Numbered from the stretch's first letter, positions 33,877 through 43,331 are shown. The stretch is DNA of 64,000 nt from Longimicrobiales bacterium (GCA_951828585.1 OX639991.1:2078576-2142575); one strand, 5' to 3'. Notes: a model not told the origin generated them from the sequence alone. Program-made: numbers and translations.

Positions 33877-35967
33877 ATGGCCGCGGCCAAGTCGTTCAGA
33901 ACGGAACAGATTCGCAATGTGGTGGTTCTCGGGCACGGAGGGTCGGGGAAGACGACGCTCATAGACGCGGTGTGTTTTGCCGCGGGAACGTCCAATCGCA
34001 AGGGCAGCGTGGGCGCGGGAACTGCGCTGACAATGACGACTCCCGAAGAGACCGGCCACGGCATGTCCATGCAGCTAACGGTCGCGCACGCCATCCGGGA
34101 GGGGACGAAAGTCAACCTCCTCGACACGCCCGGCTACATGGACTTCGTGGGCGATGCCACAGCGGCCGCGCGGGTGGCCGACGCCGCGCTCGTCACCGCG
34201 AGCGCCACCTCGGGGGTCGAGGTCGGCACCGAGATGGTCTGGCAGCTGTGCGACGACCGTGCGCTCCCCCGCATGATCTTCGTCTCGATGATGGACAAGA
34301 TGCACGCGAACTTCGGCAAGGTCCTGAACGAGGTGAGGGAGAAACTCGCGCCCGGGGCCATTCCCGTCCAGATCCCGATTGGGGCGGCGAGCACCTTCAA
34401 GGGCGTGGTCAACCTTCTGACCAATAATGCCTACGCCTACAAGGCCGGGTCCACGACCGGCGAGTACGAAGAGATCCCCATCCCGGACGAGGTGGCGGAC
34501 GACGTCGAGAACTGGCAGACCGAGCTCATGGAGACCCTCGCCACCACCGACGAGGAACTCCTGGACCGCTACCTGGAAGGGGAGGAAATCAGCCTGGAGG
34601 AGCAGTTGGCCGCGCTGGCCGGTGCAGTCGCCGAGGGAGAGGTGGTACCGGTCTTCTGCGGCGCCGCGGAGCAGTCCTTCGGGGTCCGCGAACTCACCGA
34701 AATGATGGTCGCGTTGCTGCCGCATCCCGGCCAGGCCGGCGAGGTGGAGGCCACGAACGGAGGCGGCGACCCCGTCCAGCTGCGCGCCGCCGACGACGAG
34801 AGCGTGAGCGCGCTGGTCTTCAAGACGACCGCGGAGCCCCACGTGGGCGAGCTGTCGCTCTTCCGCGTGTACTCGGGGATGATCGTCAACGGGACCGAGC
34901 TGCGAAACGTGAGCCGGAACGCGTCGGAGCGCATCAACCACCTGGCCATTCCCCAGGCGCGGGAACGCGTCGACGTGGACGGGCTCCACGCGGGCGATAT
35001 CGGGGTCGTGGCGAAGCTCAAGTCGACCCACACCAACGACACCCTGAGCGCGCCGACAAACCCCGTGACGATCGAGGGCGTGGTCTTCCCCCAGCCCGAC
35101 ATCTCGATCGCCGTGCGCGGAGCCGCCCGTTCCGACGAGGACAAGCTGGGCGAGGCGCTGGGCAAGCTGCACGAGGAGGACCCGACCTTCGCCGCCGGGT
35201 TCAACCCCGAGATCCGCCAGACGATCGCGCGTGGCATGGGGGAGCTGCACCTCGATGTGCAGTTTGAGAGGATGAAGAGGAAGTATGGGGTTTCGGTGGA
35301 AACCGAGCCGCCCCGGATCGCCTATCGCGAGACGATCACCGCCGAGGCGCAGGGGCAGGGTCGCTTCAAGAAGCAGACGGGCGGCAGGGGTCAGTTCGGG
35401 GACTGTTGGGTCCGGCTGCGGCCGCGCGACCGGGGCGAGGGGTACGAGTTCATCAGCTCGATCAAGGGCGGCGTGATTCCCACCAAGTACGTGCCGTCGG
35501 TGGGCCGCGGCATCGAGGAGGCGGCCGCGAAGGGCGTGGTCGCGGGCTACCCCGTGGTCGACTTCGAGGCCGAGTGCTACGACGGCTCATACCACTCGGT
35601 GGACTCGTCGGACATCGCCTTCAAGGTGGCGGGATCGTACGCGTTCAGGAACGTGGCCGAGAAGGCGAAGCCGGCGCTCCTGGAGCCGATCCTCGAGATC
35701 ACGGTGACGGTGCCGGAGGAATACTTGGGCGACGTCATGGGCGACCTGAATGGCCGCTCGGCGCGGGTGCTGGGCATGGAGCCGCTGGGGGGGAAAACGG
35801 CGATCATGGCGCAGGTGGCCGAGGCGGAGTTGTACAAGTATGCGTCGGTGTTACGCTCGATCACGCAGGGGCGGGGGTACCACCGGCGGAAGTTGCTCGG
35901 GTATGATCTGGTGCCGCCGATGAGGGTGGAGAAGATCGTGGCCGAGGCGGCGGAGCGGGAGGGCTGA
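33877..35967 (+). CDS. Elongation factor G-like GTPase (EF-G2 type)
   Basis: The protein has 696 residues. AAGGAGGTGGC before the ATG is a near-perfect ribosome site and decides the start. GTP-binding motifs are GHGGSGKTTL (G1), DTPGYMDF (G3) and MMDK in place of NKMD (G4). The order of the five EF-G domains is kept (YRETITAEAQGQGRFKKQTGGRGQFG in domain IV, PLGGKTAIMAQVAEAELYKYA in domain V). G1 and G4 differ from canonical FusA, and it stands alone rather than in the str operon. It may act in ribosome recycling or stress rather than normal translocation. Confidence 0.85.
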   Translation: MAAAKSFRTEQIRNVVVLGHGGSGKTTLIDAVCFAAGTSNRKGSVGAGTALTMTTPEETGHGMSMQLTVAHAIREGTKVNLLDTPGYMDFVGDATAAARVADAALVTASATSGVEVGTEMVWQLCDDRALPRMIFVSMMDKMHANFGKVLNEVREKLAPGAIPVQIPIGAASTFKGVVNLLTNNAYAYKAGSTTGEYEEIPIPDEVADDVENWQTELMETLATTDEELLDRYLEGEEISLEEQLAALAGAVAEGEVVPVFCGAAEQSFGVRELTEMMVALLPHPGQAGEVEATNGGGDPVQLRAADDESVSALVFKTTAEPHVGELSLFRVYSGMIVNGTELRNVSRNASERINHLAIPQARERVDVDGLHAGDIGVVAKLKSTHTNDTLSAPTNPVTIEGVVFPQPDISIAVRGAARSDEDKLGEALGKLHEEDPTFAAGFNPEIRQTIARGMGELHLDVQFERMKRKYGVSVETEPPRIAYRETITAEAQGQGRFKKQTGGRGQFGDCWVRLRPRDRGEGYEFISSIKGGVIPTKYVPSVGRGIEEAAAKGVVAGYPVVDFEAECYDGSYHSVDSSDIAFKVAGSYAFRNVAEKAKPALLEPILEITVTVPEEYLGDVMGDLNGRSARVLGMEPLGGKTAIMAQVAEAELYKYASVLRSITQGRGYHRRKLLGYDLVPPMRVEKIVAEAAEREG

Positions 35968-35975
35968 GCGGGATG

Positions 35976-35998
35976 GTGCTGGCACTTTCTGCTAGCAC
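35976..35998. terminator. Bidirectional hairpin between EF-G2 and the propeller operon
   Basis: GTGCTGGCA pairs with TGCTAGCAC around CTTTC, with one G-U pair. It lies at the convergent ends of the EF-G2 gene and the propeller operon. A sister hairpin with the same TGCTAGCA arms is at 44250-44270. Confidence 0.55.
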
Positions 35999-36108
35999 TA
36001 TCTGCCGGACCGCTCCAGGCGCCACACCTGGACGGACTCGACCCCGAACTCCTCGTCTTCCGTCTTGCCCACGATGTAGTCCTCGCCGATCTCGTAGATC
36101 TCCAGCCC

Positions 36109-37203
36109 CTACGGCGTTTCCACGAAGCCCAGAACACGTCCTTCGGGGTCGAAGACGGTCCAGAGAACGCCGGGCCGTTCTTCCCCGGGGGGCTCGTATT
36201 CCCTGACCCACAGGTGGTCCACGGCGTCGCACATGATGGAGCTGTAGGCGGGAAGGAACTCGGCCACCGGGACGGACCGGAGATTCAAGCGCGTTTGCGC
36301 CTTCAATTCCACCGGGTCACTCGCAACCCCATCAACCCACCGGTCGATGTAGGCCTGCAGGTGAGCATCGGCCGGTGCACGCCGTACATGGTCCCGGCGG
36401 ACGATCCGGGTCAGCGTCCCATCCGGCGCAAACGCTTTGAACTCGTAGTGATCCGTCGGGCTGATCACGATGAGTTGTCCCCAGGGCTGCAGGTTCAACG
36501 TGCGGCCGAAGATTGTCGTATAGCGCGTGTTGCCGACCCGAGTCCTGGGTTCCAGACCTTCGTGTGTCCCCAGTGATCCACGGAGGTTTCCTTCCGTATC
36601 CCAGACCTCCACCACCACGTTTCCTTCGGCCCAGACCGGATCCTGACCGGCGAGAATCAAACCGTCGCGCGTTGCCGACAACGGACCGATAGGGTGTATT
36701 GGCGGCTCGGCGGCACTCCTGGCCGAGAGTACCCTGCGCGCGTAATTACCCGCCGGGTCGAATACGGTCATCCTCGGATCCAGCTGGCCCCACACGATCG
36801 TCGAGTCGTTCGGCAGACGCTCTATTTGCCTGAGGTTTGTGAACTCTCCAGGCCCTTCGCCCTCGCCTCCCCATGTATCCAGATACGTTCCCTCCGCGTT
36901 GAAAACCCTCAACTCGGTCGTACCCGTGTTCACCACGACGATTCGCCCGTCGGACAGAATGGTCGCGTCGCGGACGGCGAAGAGCATGTAGGGGTCGTCG
37001 CCCTCCAGCACGCCGATGGAGACCTCCGGCTCCGGCCCGATCCGCCAGTCCAATCGGGAGCCGTCGGTTGGGCGGGCGTTCTCGACGATGCGGATGCCGG
37101 CGCTGTCGCGCATTTGGGTGTCGGGCCGACCCCCCGGCTCCGCGTCCTGCTGGCAACCGAGGATTCCGAGGAGCATGGTCGCGATCGTCATGTGCGTCTT
37201 CAT
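36109..37203 (-). CDS. 6-bladed beta-propeller lipoprotein 1, truncated by a nonsense codon
   Basis: The protein has 364 residues. The lipoprotein signal ends LLGILGC (Cys17). The family opening DSAGIRIVENARP is followed by WRIGPEPEVSIGVLEGDDPYMLF and propeller strands (SDGRIVVVNTGTTELRVFN, GGEGEGPGEFTNL, FGRTLNLQPWGQLIVISPTDHYEFKAF). Translation stops at a TAG after GRVLGFVETP. The same frame continues to 35998 as GLEIYEIGEDYIVGKTED and onward to VWRLERSGR, matching the other paralogs. The last blade is therefore lost or made only by readthrough. It is the last gene of the operon. Confidence 0.8.
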   Translation of the reverse strand: MKTHMTIATMLLGILGCQQDAEPGGRPDTQMRDSAGIRIVENARPTDGSRLDWRIGPEPEVSIGVLEGDDPYMLFAVRDATILSDGRIVVVNTGTTELRVFNAEGTYLDTWGGEGEGPGEFTNLRQIERLPNDSTIVWGQLDPRMTVFDPAGNYARRVLSARSAAEPPIHPIGPLSATRDGLILAGQDPVWAEGNVVVEVWDTEGNLRGSLGTHEGLEPRTRVGNTRYTTIFGRTLNLQPWGQLIVISPTDHYEFKAFAPDGTLTRIVRRDHVRRAPADAHLQAYIDRWVDGVASDPVELKAQTRLNLRSVPVAEFLPAYSSIMCDAVDHLWVREYEPPGEERPGVLWTVFDPEGRVLGFVETP

Positions 37204-37218
37204 TCCCGTTCTCGCTTG

Positions 37219-38394
37219 CTACCTGGCGGACCGCGCCAGCGGCCATAGCTGAACCGACTCCACCCCGAGTTCGCTGATCACTTTGCCCAGGATGTAGTCG
37301 GCGCCGATTTCGTAGATGGACAACCCCGCAGGTGTTTCCACGAAGCCCAGCACGTGCCCTTCCGGGTTGAAGACGGTCCAGAGGGGGGTGGCCCTCTCCT
37401 CTCCCGGAAGGTCGTATTCCCTGACCCAGAGGTGGTCGAGCGCGTCGCTCATGATCGAGGTGAACGCGGGGAAGTGCTCGGCGACGGGCACGGAGCGGTA
37501 TTCGCGGCGGTCGGCTTCGTTGAAGAATCTCCTTCCCTCAACGTGGGTCTCGACATCCGCCGAAGTCACCGCACGCGGACTGTGCTCCCGCCGGACGATC
37601 CGGGCCAGGGAACCGTCCGCCTCCAAGGCCTTGATCTCGTAGTGACTCGATACACCTACGGCGACCAGGTCCCCCCAGACTCCCCACACGGGTTCTCTGC
37701 CGAAGATCTTCCAGTACAGCATTTCGCGGTTGGTTCCCTCGTTCATCAGGTAGGGCTCCGAGCCCGGATGCGTCCCCAGCGAGCTTCGCACTGCACCTTT
37801 GCCGTCCCTGAACTCCAGGACGAGCGTGTCCGCGTCTTCGGGTGCCAGCACGGCGAGGAACAGGCCATCCTTCGTCGGGGAGTCCGGCCGGAACCGCCAC
37901 GACCGCGTGCCGTCGTTGATCCCGAAGGTTCGCCCGTAGTTCCCGTCGCCATCGAAGACGGATATGCGCCACCCAGGCGCGAACCAGGCTACAAGGGAGT
38001 CGCCCGGCCACGGTGCCACGTTACCCAGTTCACGAAACTCGCCGGGTCCTTCACCCCGGCCACCGCGGGTTCCCAGGTGACTCCCGTTCGAGTCGAAGAT
38101 TCTCAGCTCGGCCGAGCCGGCGTTGGCGATCACGATGCGGCCGTCGGCCAGCCTGGTGGCATCGGTTACGAAGAAGAGCATGTGTGGCTCGTCTCCCTCC
38201 AGGACGCCGATCGAGAGCGATGGCTCGGGACCGATCCGCCAGGCCAGCCGTGAGCCCTTCGGAATGCGGGGGTTCTCGACGATCCGGATGCCGGCGCTGT
38301 CGCGTAATTGGGTGTCCAACCCGTCCGCCCCCTCGTCCGACTCGCAGGCCATGAATCCGAGTACGACGACGACCACCGGGATACGCGTCTTCAT
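37219..38394 (-). CDS. 6-bladed beta-propeller lipoprotein 2
   Basis: The protein has 391 residues. The signal ends VLGFMAC (Cys17). The mature part has DSAGIRIVENPRIPKGSRLAWRIGPEP-like opening, then IGVLEGDEPHMLF, ADGRIVIANAGSAELRIFD, GGRGEGPGEFREL and VWGDLVAVGVSSHYEIKALE. The C-terminus is intact (GFVETPAGLSIYEIGADYILG). Function is unknown; NHL/propeller lipoproteins usually bind ligands or partners at the cell surface or periplasm. It lies 15 bases before gene 1 and 16 bases after gene 3 in one operon. Confidence 0.8.
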   Translation of the reverse strand: MKTRIPVVVVVLGFMACESDEGADGLDTQLRDSAGIRIVENPRIPKGSRLAWRIGPEPSLSIGVLEGDEPHMLFFVTDATRLADGRIVIANAGSAELRIFDSNGSHLGTRGGRGEGPGEFRELGNVAPWPGDSLVAWFAPGWRISVFDGDGNYGRTFGINDGTRSWRFRPDSPTKDGLFLAVLAPEDADTLVLEFRDGKGAVRSSLGTHPGSEPYLMNEGTNREMLYWKIFGREPVWGVWGDLVAVGVSSHYEIKALEADGSLARIVRREHSPRAVTSADVETHVEGRRFFNEADRREYRSVPVAEHFPAFTSIMSDALDHLWVREYDLPGEERATPLWTVFNPEGHVLGFVETPAGLSIYEIGADYILGKVISELGVESVQLWPLARSAR

Positions 38395-38410
38395 TGTGCT
38401 TGTCACCTTT

Positions 38411-39616
38411 CTACCGGGCGGACCGGTCCAGGCGCCACACCTGCACCGACTCAACGCCGAACTCCTCGTCTTCCGTCTTGCCCAGGATGTAGTCCGCACC
38501 GATCTCGTAGATCCCCAGTTCCTTCGGCGTTTCGACGAAGCCCAGCACCCGCCCCTCGGAGTCCAGCACGGTCCAGAGGACGCCCGGCTGGTCTTCCCCG
38601 GGCACCGCGAATTCCTCGACCCACAGGTGGTCCAGCGCATCGGTCATGACGGAGGTGAAGGCCGGGAAGTACTCGGCGACCGGAATATCCTGCATCTCCC
38701 CTCGGTACTGCACCCTGTACTCAACCATCTCGCTCGGCACTCGGGATACTCGGGCCTCGATGTAGGCATCGACATTTGCCTGCTCCGGCTCACGCGGCTC
38801 GTGCCCGAGGCGAACGATGCGGGCCAGGGTGGCGTCCTTGGTGAACGCCGTGATTTCGCTGCGGTCGGTGGGACTGATGACGACCAGTTCGCCCCAGGGC
38901 GCCATCGCCAGAGTGCGACTGAAGATCACGTTGTTGAGCGAGTTGGCCCGCTCGAGGTAGTAGTTTTCCCAACCGGGATGACTGCCCAGGAAGCGGCGTG
39001 ATCCGCCCTCGGCGTCGAAAATCGCAACGTCAACCGTGTCGGGGTGGGATGGTTCCCGGGCAAGCAGAATCGAGCCGTCTCGCATCACCATGTACAGGCC
39101 AAGCTCGAAGACGGCTCGCGGGCTGACGATGGGAGAATCCTCCAGGCGGACAATGCGGCCCACGTTTCCGTTGGAGTCGAAAACGGTCATCGTCTCGTGC
39201 CGGAAGTCCCCGGCGACGAGCGAGTCTCCCAGCCAGGGGTCGGCCTGATAGAGATCGATGAACTCGCCCGGCCCCTCGCCCCTTCCTCCCCAGGTCTCCA
39301 GGTAGATTCCCATCGGGTCGAACACCCTCAGCTCGTTCGCGCCCACCACGACGATCCGTCCGTCGGACAGAATGGTCGCATCCCGGACGGCGAAGAGCAT
39401 GTACGGGTCCTCGCCCTCCAGCACCCCGATAGAGACGGCCGGCTCCGATCCGATCCGCCAATCCAGCCGGGATCCGTCCGGGGGGCGTGCGTTTTCGACG
39501 ATCTGGATGCCGGCGCTGTCGCGTTGTTGGACGTCCGGGCCGCCCGCGGGCTCGGCGTCCGGCTGGCAGGCGATGAATGCATTGACAGTGATCGCCGCGA
39601 TGGTGCGCATCTTCAT
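38411..39616 (-). CDS. 6-bladed beta-propeller lipoprotein 3
   Basis: The protein has 401 residues. The signal ends NAFIAC (Cys17), then QPDAEPAGGPDVQQRDSAG. Propeller motifs are IGVLEGEDPYMLFAVRDATILSDGR, VVGANELRVFDP, GGRGEGPGEFIDLY and PWGELVVISPTDRSEITAF. The C-terminus ends DYILGKTEDEEFG and VWRLDRSAR, nearly identical to the lost tail of protein 1, so the two are recent paralogs. The ATG overlaps the stop of the M56-propeller gene (ATGA), so translation is coupled. Confidence 0.82.
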   Translation of the reverse strand: MKMRTIAAITVNAFIACQPDAEPAGGPDVQQRDSAGIQIVENARPPDGSRLDWRIGSEPAVSIGVLEGEDPYMLFAVRDATILSDGRIVVVGANELRVFDPMGIYLETWGGRGEGPGEFIDLYQADPWLGDSLVAGDFRHETMTVFDSNGNVGRIVRLEDSPIVSPRAVFELGLYMVMRDGSILLAREPSHPDTVDVAIFDAEGGSRRFLGSHPGWENYYLERANSLNNVIFSRTLAMAPWGELVVISPTDRSEITAFTKDATLARIVRLGHEPREPEQANVDAYIEARVSRVPSEMVEYRVQYRGEMQDIPVAEYFPAFTSVMTDALDHLWVEEFAVPGEDQPGVLWTVLDSEGRVLGFVETPKELGIYEIGADYILGKTEDEEFGVESVQVWRLDRSAR

Positions 39617-41655
39617 TCGCTGGACCGCTCCAGCGGCCACACCTGTATGGACTCCACTCCGAAATCGTCTTGCACCCTTCCCAGGATGTAGTCTCCGCCG
39701 ATCTCATAGATCTGCAGACCCGGCGGCGTCGCGACGTAGCCCAGCACGTGCCCTTCCGGGTCGAAGACGGTCCAGAGCGATCCGGACTTCTCTTCGCCCG
39801 GCGCCGCGTATTCCTCGACCCAGAGATGGCCGAGTGCGCCGGACATGACGGTACCGAAGGCGGGGAGATGATCGGCGACCGGTACGGGCCGGCCGTGCGC
39901 GCGCGACTTCGCCCCATCTTCGATCGTCCCCCCGGGGGTGCGGGCAGCCTGCGCCTCCACGTAGGCATCTACCTGAGCGCGGGACGGCCTGCGCGGCCTG
40001 TGGTCGCGGCGGACAACTCGGGCCAGGGTGCCGTCGTTCGCGAAGGCCCTGATCTCGTAGCGATCGGTCGGGCTGACGACGAGCAGATCACCCCAGCGCT
40101 CCACCGCCAAACTGCGGCCGAAGATGGCATGGGGATCCTTGCGGGCCTGCACAAGGAAGTACCGTTGCAATAGCAGATTGACCGCTTCTCTCTCCGGACG
40201 CAGGATACGACCGAATTCTCCCTCCGAGTCGAGCACCTGCATGCTGCCTTGCCGCCAACTCCAGGCGACGATGGAATCTCCCGGAAACGGTTCGACCCGG
40301 AAGAGATCGGTGAACCTGCCCCCACCCCATCCCTGTCCCCCCCAGGTTGCCACATGGGTTCCCGAGCGGTCGAACACCCTGAGTTCGCTGGTCCCGCGGT
40401 CCGCCACGACGATCCGGCCGTCGCGCAGCATGGTGGCATCGGTCGCGTCCGTGAACCGGGCGGCATCCTCTCCTTCGCGCCCGCCGATCGAAACCACCGG
40501 GCGCGGCCCGATCCTCCAACCCAGCCGCGACCCGTCCGGTGGGCGCGCGTTGTCGACGATCCGGACCTTGGCGCCGCCCGTCGCAAGGATGCGAACCGGG
40601 TGGGTCACGGAGGCCGAAACCCCCACGACACCGATCGCCATCAACACGACTGCGGTAAGGATGGTGCTGCGGCGCGGTCGGCGCGGTTCGAGAATGGATG
40701 CGATTCTCCGCTCCAACCGTGAGCCCGTGTATCGGACCATGGGGAGCGACAGAGCGGACGGGCCCGGGTTCATGCCCCCTGCCGCCACGGCAAGCAGGTG
40801 TCCCGCGTACCGCGAGGGGCGGGTGCCCAGTGCAAGCACCTCCTCGTCGCAGGCTTCTTCGCGCGCGGATGCGGCGAGCCGCACGGCCGCCCAGGCGAGG
40901 GGGTGGAACCAGTAGAGCGCAAGGGCGGCCCGCAGTATCAGTTGCCGGAGGGCATCGCGGCGCCGGACGTGGATCAGTTCGTGCGTCAGAACCGCCTGCC
41001 GTCGTGCCGGGGACCACGCTTTCGCCGACGCGGGAAGCAGGATTGCCGGCCTCCGGAAGCCTCCGGTCATCGGTGTGTTGGCCCGCGCGCTGAGGTAGAG
41101 CGGCACGTCGCTCTGGATGTTGAGGCGCGCGCGGACCCGTGCCGCCTGCCTAAGCCAGACCAGGTCGTGAACCGGTTGCGCGTGGCGAACGAGTCTGCCG
41201 AAGCGAAGCATGCCCACCAGGAGGGAGATCAAGGCCGTTGCGCAGCCAAGGCCCCAGAGCAGAAAGGGCAGCGGAAGCGAATGGGATGATGTGGGGGGCT
41301 CGGCCTCGCGTATCGGGGCGGATGCGGGGTTGGGGGACGCCGGGTTGGGTGGGGGTGGGGGGACTAGCTCTGTGGTCGGTTCCCGGACGATTGGAGCGGC
41401 CGGACTGGGCGTGGCGGGACGGAGGTCGGGTGTGTCGGCGGCAGGGGCGCGCAGGAGCGGGACTTCCCAGGCGGGGCCGAAGAGGCTCAGCGCGGGCAAC
41501 CCGAGCAAAAGCGCGAACGTGGTCGTCCACAGAAGGTGACGGACCCGGGCGGGGTGCCGCCGGACGAGCCACGCCAGAGCCAGCGCCACCGCCAGTAGAA
41601 CCGTGGCCCTGGTGGCGAGTTCAAACAGGCCATGAGAATCGGGTATCGCGAACAT
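39613..41655 (-). CDS. BlaR1/MecR1-like M56 membrane protease fused to a beta-propeller sensor
   Basis: The protein has 680 residues. Membrane helices lie at about 11-31, 40-60, 127-150 and 331-350, with a Pro-rich loop between. The M56 zinc site is His225-Glu-Leu-Ile-His229 in AVLTHELIHVRRRD, with a downstream EEACDEEV for the third ligand. In BlaR1 the part after the last helix is a penicillin-binding sensor. Here residues 363-680 are a 6-bladed propeller (VRIVDNARPPDGSRLGW, VSIGGREGEDAARF, RWGDLLVVSPTDRYEIRAF, YEIGGDYILGRVQDDFG) of the same family as the neighbouring lipoproteins. The gene lies 6 bases after the BlaI-type repressor. A ligand-triggered cleavage of that repressor is the natural inference. 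Confidence 0.88.
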   Translation of the reverse strand: MFAIPDSHGLFELATRATVLLAVALALAWLVRRHPARVRHLLWTTTFALLLGLPALSLFGPAWEVPLLRAPAADTPDLRPATPSPAAPIVREPTTELVPPPPPNPASPNPASAPIREAEPPTSSHSLPLPFLLWGLGCATALISLLVGMLRFGRLVRHAQPVHDLVWLRQAARVRARLNIQSDVPLYLSARANTPMTGGFRRPAILLPASAKAWSPARRQAVLTHELIHVRRRDALRQLILRAALALYWFHPLAWAAVRLAASAREEACDEEVLALGTRPSRYAGHLLAVAAGGMNPGPSALSLPMVRYTGSRLERRIASILEPRRPRRSTILTAVVLMAIGVVGVSASVTHPVRILATGGAKVRIVDNARPPDGSRLGWRIGPRPVVSIGGREGEDAARFTDATDATMLRDGRIVVADRGTSELRVFDRSGTHVATWGGQGWGGGRFTDLFRVEPFPGDSIVAWSWRQGSMQVLDSEGEFGRILRPEREAVNLLLQRYFLVQARKDPHAIFGRSLAVERWGDLLVVSPTDRYEIRAFANDGTLARVVRRDHRPRRPSRAQVDAYVEAQAARTPGGTIEDGAKSRAHGRPVPVADHLPAFGTVMSGALGHLWVEEYAAPGEEKSGSLWTVFDPEGHVLGYVATPPGLQIYEIGGDYILGRVQDDFGVESIQVWPLERSSE

Positions 41656-41661
41656 GTCGGT

Positions 41662-42045
41662 TCACCGTCCCTCTTCGGATGCCTGGTCGATCAGCGCCTT
41701 CATGCGCGCGCGCTCTTCCGGCGTCAGGCTGGTGTCCTCCAGCTCAAGCAAAGTGGCCACGGCACCCTCGACCGACCCGCCAAAAAAGGTTCGGAGGACG
41801 TGCCGCATGACGGAGCGCCGGGCACGCTGGGCCGGGACCGTGGGGGAGTAGACCAGGCGGGGGCCGTCGTATTCTCTGGCCAGGTGTCCCTTTTCGACGA
41901 GGATTCTGAGTATCGAGCGGACGGCGGAGTCGGTGGGGGGTTCGGCCATTCGCTCACGGATTCGGGCGGCGGTGGCGTCGCCCATTTCGTGGACAATGTC
42001 CATGACTTCGCGCTCTCGTCTGCTGAGCGGTGGCAGGTCGGTCAT
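41662..42045 (-). CDS. BlaI/MecI-type transcriptional repressor
   Basis: The protein has 127 residues. A winged-helix domain (LSRREREVMDIVHEMGDATAARIRERM, then TDSAVRSILRILVEKGHLARE) is followed by a dimerisation region with VLRTFFGGSVEGAVATLLE. The latter corresponds to the BlaI segment cleaved (Asn-Phe in BlaI) when the sensor protease is activated; here it reads TFF. GAGGAAATC precedes the ATG, which overlaps the stop of propeller gene 5 (ATGA). It probably represses its own operon from the dyad at 43406-43438. Confidence 0.9.
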   Translation of the reverse strand: MTDLPPLSRREREVMDIVHEMGDATAARIRERMAEPPTDSAVRSILRILVEKGHLAREYDGPRLVYSPTVPAQRARRSVMRHVLRTFFGGSVEGAVATLLELEDTSLTPEERARMKALIDQASEEGR

Positions 42046-43331
42046 GATTTCCTCGCTTGTGTGAGAGTCGGCCCGGCGGACCGAGGCTCTCGGTTCTCGT
42101 TCGGATCCACCTGTCCACTCTCGGATTGAGGGGTGGAAGTTCGGTTCAGACGCCATACCTGAACCGATTCCACCCCGAGGTCGCTTGCCACCCGGCCCAG
42201 GATGTAGTCCTCCCCGATCTCGTAGATCTCCAGCCCCCGCGGAGTCTCGACAAACCCGAGCACCCGTCCTTCCGGGTCGAAGACGGTCCAGAGCGGACCT
42301 GCGGCCTGCTCGCCGGGTACTGCGTACTCCTTCACCCACAGATGGTCCCGGGCATCGGCTATGACGGTGTCGAAAGCCGGGAGGTGCTCAGCCACCGGCA
42401 CGCTTTGGAAGCGCTTCCGCTCCGACTCCCGGACCTCCACCAACGCCTCCGGTAAACGCGAGACCTGTTGCTCGATGTACGCTTCGATGTGTGCGCCGGT
42501 CGGCGGAATCGGCAGATGGTCGCGGCGCACGATCCGGGCCAGCGAGCCGTCCTTCGCAAGCGCCCTGAACTCGTAGTGGTCGGTCGGGCCGACGACGATC
42601 ATGTCCCCCCAGGTCTCCGCTGCCAGCCTCCGTCCAAAGGTTACCGGATAGTTGCTGGCTTCTGTTCGATACCGCTCGGCGGCCGGATACGTACCCAGGG
42701 CAAGCTGGAAGACGCCGTCCATATCCCAGAGTTCGACCGCCACGGTGTCGGTCGTGACAAAGCCCTGATTCTGCACGGCCAGAATCGCGCCATCGCTCGT
42801 TGCGGCCAGTGGGTGGATGAAATCGAAGGGCTGATCGGACAGTCTCCACCTGGCCGGGAAGCTGCGTGCGAAGTTCCCGTCCGGGCCAAACACGGCCACG
42901 TCCGGCTCCATCAGGGCCCACACCAGGGCAGAGTCTCCTGGCAAGGGCTCAATATGGAAGATGTCGTCGAACTCCCCTGGTCCCTCCCCCTTGCCGCCCC
43001 AGGTGTCCAGGTAGGTTCCGCGCGCATCGAAGACCCTCAACTCGGTCGTTCCACGGTTTACCACGACGATCCGTCCGTCCGTCAGTCTGGCTGCATCCGA
43101 TACGTTGAAGAGCATGTGCGGCTCGCTCCCCTCCAACACGCCGATCGAGACCGACGGCTCGGGGTCGATCCGCCAACCCAGCCGGGAGCCGGTGGGCGGC
43201 CGGGCGTTTTCCACGATCCGAATCCCGGCGCTGTCACGGAGCTGGGAATGCAAACCGCCCATCGCCGCGTCCGACTGGCAGGCCATGGCGGAAAGGGCGA
43301 GGAGCGCTGCCGGGATATTCTTCAACTTCAC
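42042..43331 (-). CDS. 6-bladed beta-propeller lipoprotein 5 (first gene of operon)
   Basis: From a GTG preceded by GAGAGGACATCC the protein has 429 residues; an ATG 12 codons upstream is in frame but lacks a site. The signal ends SAMAC (Cys18). Motifs are DSAGIRIVENARP, GVLEGSEPHMLFNVSDAARLTDGR, GGKGEGPGEFDDIF, TWGDMIVVGPTDHYEFRALAKDG and IYEIGEDYILGRVASDLG. It carries a 30-residue polar tail beyond the family end (QSESGQVDPNENREPR). It is the first gene behind the operon promoter. Confidence 0.82.
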   Translation of the reverse strand: MKLKNIPAALLALSAMACQSDAAMGGLHSQLRDSAGIRIVENARPPTGSRLGWRIDPEPSVSIGVLEGSEPHMLFNVSDAARLTDGRIVVVNRGTTELRVFDARGTYLDTWGGKGEGPGEFDDIFHIEPLPGDSALVWALMEPDVAVFGPDGNFARSFPARWRLSDQPFDFIHPLAATSDGAILAVQNQGFVTTDTVAVELWDMDGVFQLALGTYPAAERYRTEASNYPVTFGRRLAAETWGDMIVVGPTDHYEFRALAKDGSLARIVRRDHLPIPPTGAHIEAYIEQQVSRLPEALVEVRESERKRFQSVPVAEHLPAFDTVIADARDHLWVKEYAVPGEQAAGPLWTVFDPEGRVLGFVETPRGLEIYEIGEDYILGRVASDLGVESVQVWRLNRTSTPQSESGQVDPNENREPRSAGPTLTQARKS

